In this document: positions 6,273 to 8,768 of the stretch, piece by piece
Layout: every line of letters starts with the position of its first letter
How positions within the stretch are numbered: position 1 is the first letter of the stretch
Origin: Aliivibrio_A kagoshimensis
GTDB lineage: Bacteria; Pseudomonadota; Gammaproteobacteria; Enterobacterales; Vibrionaceae
Direction of reading: 5' to 3'
Assembly: GCF_050337105.1 (NCBI RefSeq)
Contig: NZ_JAKJSQ010000105.1
Coordinates: forward strand, 1 to 8,768
Length of the DNA stretch: 8,768 nucleotides
Notes under the pieces: generated by a model
Told to the model about the DNA's origin: nothing
Databases searched by the model: none
What the model saw: the letters and a program-made list of their open reading frames with translations, nothing else
Program-made: the position numbers and the translations under genes

Positions 6273-7259
6273 TTGTTTCAAAAATCTTGGCTCGGTTATG
6301 TATTTATGGATGCTGAAGCATCATTTTTTGATACTGAGATAGAGCTAACTGATGGTGTTCTTCTGAGGAAAGCATCAGTGCAAGAGCTAAATCACCATTT
6401 TGATTTTCATCTAGAACGATGGTGGAACCTTCGAGGAGGTACTATATCTAATACCTTTGGAAGAACTATAACAGAAGGAGTTCATGTTAAGTCGATACCT
6501 AATCGTTCAGATTGGAATCACCTAGTTGTTGAGTGTACAAACAAAAAGATAAATTTCTGGACTATTAACCAAGTATTTTCAATGTCAAAAGCTGATCTCA
6601 GGATGGGGTATATCTCTATAGATGATAATGGTGGCTCAAACCCTTGGAGTAACTGGTCAAAGCTTGGTATGTGGATTGAAAATGACCTTTTCACTAATAG
6701 CCCTCAGATTAAGATGGATGACATTGACGATTTGAAGCTTAATATTGGCAGCTTCAGTACTCTAGATTTAAACAGTGATTTAATCCAAAAACATTTAAGA
6801 TTACTTAATATGTTTAATCACCTCGATACAATGGTAGACAGCTGTCCATTTAAGTATTTAGGGTATTTTTCCATAATTGAAGGGCTACTAACGCATAAGC
6901 CCAATAGTTCTGATAATGTTGATTCAATACAAAAACAACTCATTAGGAATGTACATTTAGTAAATAATAGAATTATATCTTCGGGTCGCAAGGGGATTAA
7001 TTATGGCATATTCAACGGTGTTAAGTTAAAGACTGTTTACAGTAAGCTTTACTCTTTGCGCAGTGCAATAGCTCATGGAAGTGATTATTCAAAATCCATC
7101 GAGGAAATATTAAAGTTGAATGGTTCAAAGTTAGATACTTATAACGCAAGTAGACCATTATTCTATTGGATAAAAGATTTAGTAAAATTAGTATTGATGT
7201 ATTCGTTTGTTGAACCTCAGTTATATTTTGACTTAACAAGTGATGTCAATAAGTGGTAA
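6273..7259 (+). CDS. ApeA-like HEPN-domain protein, candidate anti-phage RNase (cassette gene)
   Basis: A 328-residue protein from a TTG start at 6273, chosen because AAGGA (6260-6264) lies 8 nt upstream and because SWLGYVF then joins the N-terminal domain. ATG 6306 (317 aa) is the alternative but has no clear ribosome binding site. The frame stays open farther upstream through the palindrome, which I regard as non-coding. The N-terminal part, about 1-170, is beta-rich with many Trp and aromatic residues, as in ApeA-type N-terminal domains. The C-terminal part, about 193-312, is helical: FKYLGYFSIIEGLLTHK, then QLIRNVHLV, then the HEPN motif RSAIAHG with Arg263 and His268 (R-x4-H, the RNase active-site signature). 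ApeA is a known single-gene abortive-infection defence protein in E. coli. Similarity here is by motif and layout; a defence role is inferred. Confidence 0.7.
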   Translation: MFQKSWLGYVFMDAEASFFDTEIELTDGVLLRKASVQELNHHFDFHLERWWNLRGGTISNTFGRTITEGVHVKSIPNRSDWNHLVVECTNKKINFWTINQVFSMSKADLRMGYISIDDNGGSNPWSNWSKLGMWIENDLFTNSPQIKMDDIDDLKLNIGSFSTLDLNSDLIQKHLRLLNMFNHLDTMVDSCPFKYLGYFSIIEGLLTHKPNSSDNVDSIQKQLIRNVHLVNNRIISSGRKGINYGIFNGVKLKTVYSKLYSLRSAIAHGSDYSKSIEEILKLNGSKLDTYNASRPLFYWIKDLVKLVLMYSFVEPQLYFDLTSDVNKW

Positions 7260-7264
7260 TGGAA

Positions 7265-7391
7265 ACATAACAAAGCGTTTAAGACGGATTCCCAACGCTC
7301 GGCATTTTCAGTTTGATTCAGCTTTAGTGTTTTCGGCACCATGATTTATGTTGGGTGGTAGCGTTGCTCACCACTTAACGCGGCGTTAGCA
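7265..7391 (+). repeat. attC site of cassette 1 (about 127 bp, Vibrio type)
   Basis: The left core is ACATAAC (7265-7271) and the right core GTTAGCA (7385-7391). Inside, GCGTTTAAG (7275-7283) pairs with CTTAACGC (7374-7381) leaving one extrahelical base, and CAACGCT (7293-7299) pairs with AGCGTTG (7360-7366). Length and wording (CCCAACGCT, GGCATTTT, GTTGGGTGG, CACTTAACGC) resemble the attC repeats of V. parahaemolyticus and V. vulnificus integrons as I remember them. Confidence 0.93.
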
Positions 7392-7406
7392 AGCAAGGGG
7401 GGTAAT

Positions 7407-8024
7407 GTGAGTCTGGCGGAACGAATTATCAATCTTAGAGGTGACGTGGACAGGTTAATCCCGTTGCATAAACAAAATTTGTACAAGCATACTTTGCTGG
7501 CATATTCTTCCAGCTTGCTAGATCTAGCTGATGCAATAGTTACTCTCAGTGAGTCTGGAAAGTTATCAGGCATTCCTATTCTCTATCGAACATTTTCTGA
7601 AACCTTTGTTGATTTCCACAATTTGTCCTCGGATCGTGCTTACGGCTACAGGTTACAATCAAATCGGTTGAAAGAATGGATAAAGGTCTTAGATAATCTA
7701 GACCCCAAACATTTAGAGTGGTTAAAAGAGTCTACTGAACTTGATGACTTAATAGAGTTCAAGGCTCAGCTTGTCAAAGAAAAGGCTGATCTTAGCGATC
7801 AATTTAAACCAATTAAAATTGGTGATAAGTTTGATTTGGCAGGCTTAAAAGACTTTTACGATACAGTTTACAATGAACTATGTAGTGACTCTCACTCCAA
7901 CCTTCGGTCAGTGTTCAGTCGCCTGAATTTAGATGACGATGACCCTAAAATTCAGTTATGTATTAGTACATTACCGCAGGCTCTAACTGAATTAGAGATA
8001 ACACTTACTAAAGTGTTTCAGTGA
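7407..8024 (+). CDS. DUF5677-like protein (cassette gene)
   Basis: A 205-residue, mostly helical protein without signal peptide or membrane segments, so cytoplasmic. The start is GTG 7407, supported by a strong AAGGGGGG (7395-7402) four nt upstream; the overlapping ATG at 7405 is followed at once by TGA. Its pattern resembles DUF5677: a helix pair with ILYRTFSETFVDFHNLS (about 58-74, Arg61 and Glu65), then a charged helical middle (EFKAQLVKEKADL), then FYDTVYNELCSDSHSNL (about 150-166, with Tyr151, Tyr155 and His163). The R-x3-E and Y...S-x-H elements are what I recognise in that family. The catalytic meaning of these residues is unknown to me. DUF5677 proteins are helical, and a distant HEPN relation is possible but not shown here. 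It is the only gene of the second cassette. Confidence 0.6.
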   Translation: MSLAERIINLRGDVDRLIPLHKQNLYKHTLLAYSSSLLDLADAIVTLSESGKLSGIPILYRTFSETFVDFHNLSSDRAYGYRLQSNRLKEWIKVLDNLDPKHLEWLKESTELDDLIEFKAQLVKEKADLSDQFKPIKIGDKFDLAGLKDFYDTVYNELCSDSHSNLRSVFSRLNLDDDDPKIQLCISTLPQALTELEITLTKVFQ

Positions 8025-8031
8025 TAAAGCT

Positions 8032-8130
8032 TGCTAACAAGCCATTCAAAAGGACAAAAAACAGTTTGCTGTTTTTCGTACCTCAAACATTTTAGCAAAC
8101 AATTTTTTGCCTCTTAATGGGGCGTTATGC
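8032..8130 (+). repeat. attC site of cassette 2 (about 99 bp)
   Basis: The left core ends in TAAC at 8035-8038 and the right core is GTTATGC (8124-8130). The outer arms pair as CCATT-c-AA-a-AGG (8042-8053) with CCT-c-TT-a-ATGG (8110-8120). Inside, AAAAACAG (8057-8064) can pair locally with CTGTTTTT (8069-8076), and the wider left arm also mirrors the GCAAACAATTTTTTGCC region at 8094-8111. It begins 7 nt after the DUF5677-like stop codon. Confidence 0.88.
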
Positions 8131-8145
8131 CCACAAGAGGAAAAC

Positions 8146-8610
8146 ATGGAAATCCGTTGTAGAGTTTTAAAAAGTGAAGATAGCCTCAAATATCGTGAGG
8201 TAAGACTCGAAAGTCTAAGATTACATCCTGAATGCTTTGGCTCAGGTTATGAAGCACAGTCAAAAATGCCCAAGTTGTATTTTGAGGGTTTAATCGAAAT
8301 TAACTCACAAGAAAGCATAATGATTGGGGCATTTGTTGACGATAAACTGATTGGCTTATGTGGTTTAACTCCAAGTGGTGAAAGTTCTTTGGAAATCATC
8401 CAAATGTTTGTTTTCTCAGACTTTAGGGGGCGTGGTGTTAGTAGAAAGTTGCTAAACGAAGCAAAGTCCATTCTAAGCTTACGTCAAGAGACTAGTTTGC
8501 AATTAACAGTATTTGCAAGCAATGTCATTGCTATTAAAGCCTATGAAAAGTCCAATTTTATGCGTAAAAGCAGCGTGGGAAATGAGTTACTTATGTCCTT
8601 TGAGGCGTGA
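8146..8610 (+). CDS. GNAT-family N-acetyltransferase (cassette gene)
   Basis: A 154-residue GNAT acetyltransferase. Start ATG 8146 is chosen because AGAGGA (8136-8141) is 4 nt upstream; the longer frame from 8107 would run through the attC right arm. The GNAT order is visible: beta strands with MIGAFVDDKLIGLCGL (about 58-73), LEIIQMFVFSDFRGRGVSRKLL (about 80-101) holding the acetyl-CoA loop R-G-R-G-V-S, and the late motif NVIAIKAYEKSNF (about 129-141), where the Tyr is the usual candidate general acid. The substrate cannot be told from sequence. GNATs are among the most frequent integron cassette products, acting on antibiotics, small molecules, protein N-termini or tRNA. It is the only gene in the third cassette, and its stop abuts the next attC core. 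Confidence 0.92.
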   Translation: MEIRCRVLKSEDSLKYREVRLESLRLHPECFGSGYEAQSKMPKLYFEGLIEINSQESIMIGAFVDDKLIGLCGLTPSGESSLEIIQMFVFSDFRGRGVSRKLLNEAKSILSLRQETSLQLTVFASNVIAIKAYEKSNFMRKSSVGNELLMSFEA

Positions 8611-8665
8611 GCATAACAAACTAGAATAGGTGTCGCGCAGCCGACACCTTATTCAGGTGTTGAGC
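8611..8665 (+). repeat. short attC site of cassette 3 (about 55 bp)
   Basis: The left core is GCATAAC (8611-8617) and the right core GTTGAGC (8659-8665, fits GTTRRRY), each followed or preceded by a 5-nt gap to the stem (left gap plus one unpaired base). The stem is GAATAGGTGTCG (8624-8635) with CGACACC-T-TATTC (8642-8654), 12 pairs with one extrahelical T, and a 6-nt loop. An extrahelical base is characteristic of attC. The cores pair with one mismatch and one wobble. It could instead be a plain hairpin, but the position right after the GNAT stop favours attC. Confidence 0.7.
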
Positions 8666-8768
8666 AAGCTCGAAGCCCCTCTCTATATAGTAAATTGTGA
8701 AGTTTGAGTTGGAGTTGAATTAAGGGGGCAGGCACTTTTTCTTGTTTTTTCTTTCTATTGTGTAGATG
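8666..8768. other. gene-free right end, with possible REP/RAYT-type element edge
   Basis: About 100 bp with no gene. It contains a tandem GAGTTG-GAGTTG (8706-8717 region) and then TTAAGGGGGCAGGCAC followed by a pyrimidine-rich stretch. GGGG-CAGGCAC words of this kind are, to my recollection, common near REP-associated tyrosine transposase (RAYT) genes in marine gammaproteobacteria. The sequence stops before any such gene could be seen. Confidence 0.3.

Larger units (their letters stand above)
6225..8659 (+). mobile_element. integron gene-cassette array (three cassettes, no integrase in window)
   Basis: Three consecutive units each consist of one plus-strand gene plus a 3' attC-type imperfect palindrome. 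Predicted G^TT recombination points split it into cassette 1 (6225-7385, HEPN protein), cassette 2 (7386-8124, DUF5677-like) and cassette 3 (8125-8659, GNAT). Gene spacing, orientation and the AAC...GTT edges fit integron cassettes. The three attC sites differ in length and sequence, unlike the uniform sites typical of one Vibrio chromosomal integron. No intI gene is present within the window; it could lie outside or be lost. Confidence 0.8.

Noticed and set aside
8107..8145. Longer GNAT start at 8107
   Set aside because: This part lies in the right arm of attC 2; the ATG at 8146 has a good ribosome binding site.
8624..8654. Rho-independent terminator after the GNAT gene
   Set aside because: The hairpin is strong but no T run follows it, and flanking core boxes make attC the better explanation.
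1..8768. CRISPR array, tRNA or rRNA genes
   Set aside because: No regularly spaced repeats with unique spacers and no tRNA- or rRNA-like segments were seen.

Overview
The window looks like chromosomal DNA of a Vibrio or close relative (Vibrionaceae). The evidence is the moderate-to-low GC content, the gammaproteobacterial gene families, and an integron attC site at 7265-7391 that I recognise as resembling the long attC repeats of V. parahaemolyticus and V. vulnificus integrons. Species cannot be set from sequence reading alone.

Left half (1-4804): a co-oriented cell-envelope locus. A short open frame at the left edge may be the end of a YcfL-like gene. It is followed by a COG3014-type lipoprotein, an LpoB-like lipoprotein, a hairpin terminator, a secreted DUF6844-like protein, and a secreted protein whose three-part layout recalls the flagellar H-ring protein FlgT and the CsgG/LpoB/TolB fold group. 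All four complete products carry export signals: two lipoproteins expected in the outer membrane and two soluble periplasmic proteins. I infer that they form one outer-membrane or periplasmic assembly. I know of no experimentally described function for the set. A bidirectional terminator closes the locus.

Middle (4846-5985): a LysE/RhtB-family amino-acid exporter on the minus strand, divergent from an Lrp/AsnC-family regulator. An inverted repeat lies between them. This is the usual arrangement of an exporter and its amino-acid-responsive regulator.

Right part (about 5990-8768): a small integron cassette array with no integrase gene in view. It begins with a non-coding stretch holding a good LexA (SOS) box, two 13-bp direct repeats, and a perfect 46-bp palindrome that ends next to an attC-like core site. 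Three cassettes follow. The first encodes an ApeA-like HEPN protein (R-x4-H motif, candidate anti-phage RNase), the second a DUF5677-like protein, the third a GNAT acetyltransferase. Each ends in an attC of a different size (127, 99 and 55 bp), which suggests mixed origin. Past the last attC there is about 100 bp without a gene, carrying a GGGGGCAGGCAC-type motif that may be the edge of a REP/RAYT-type element.

The two most interesting items are the four-gene envelope module, which lacks a known role, and the integrase-less array with possible defence cassettes behind an orphan LexA box.
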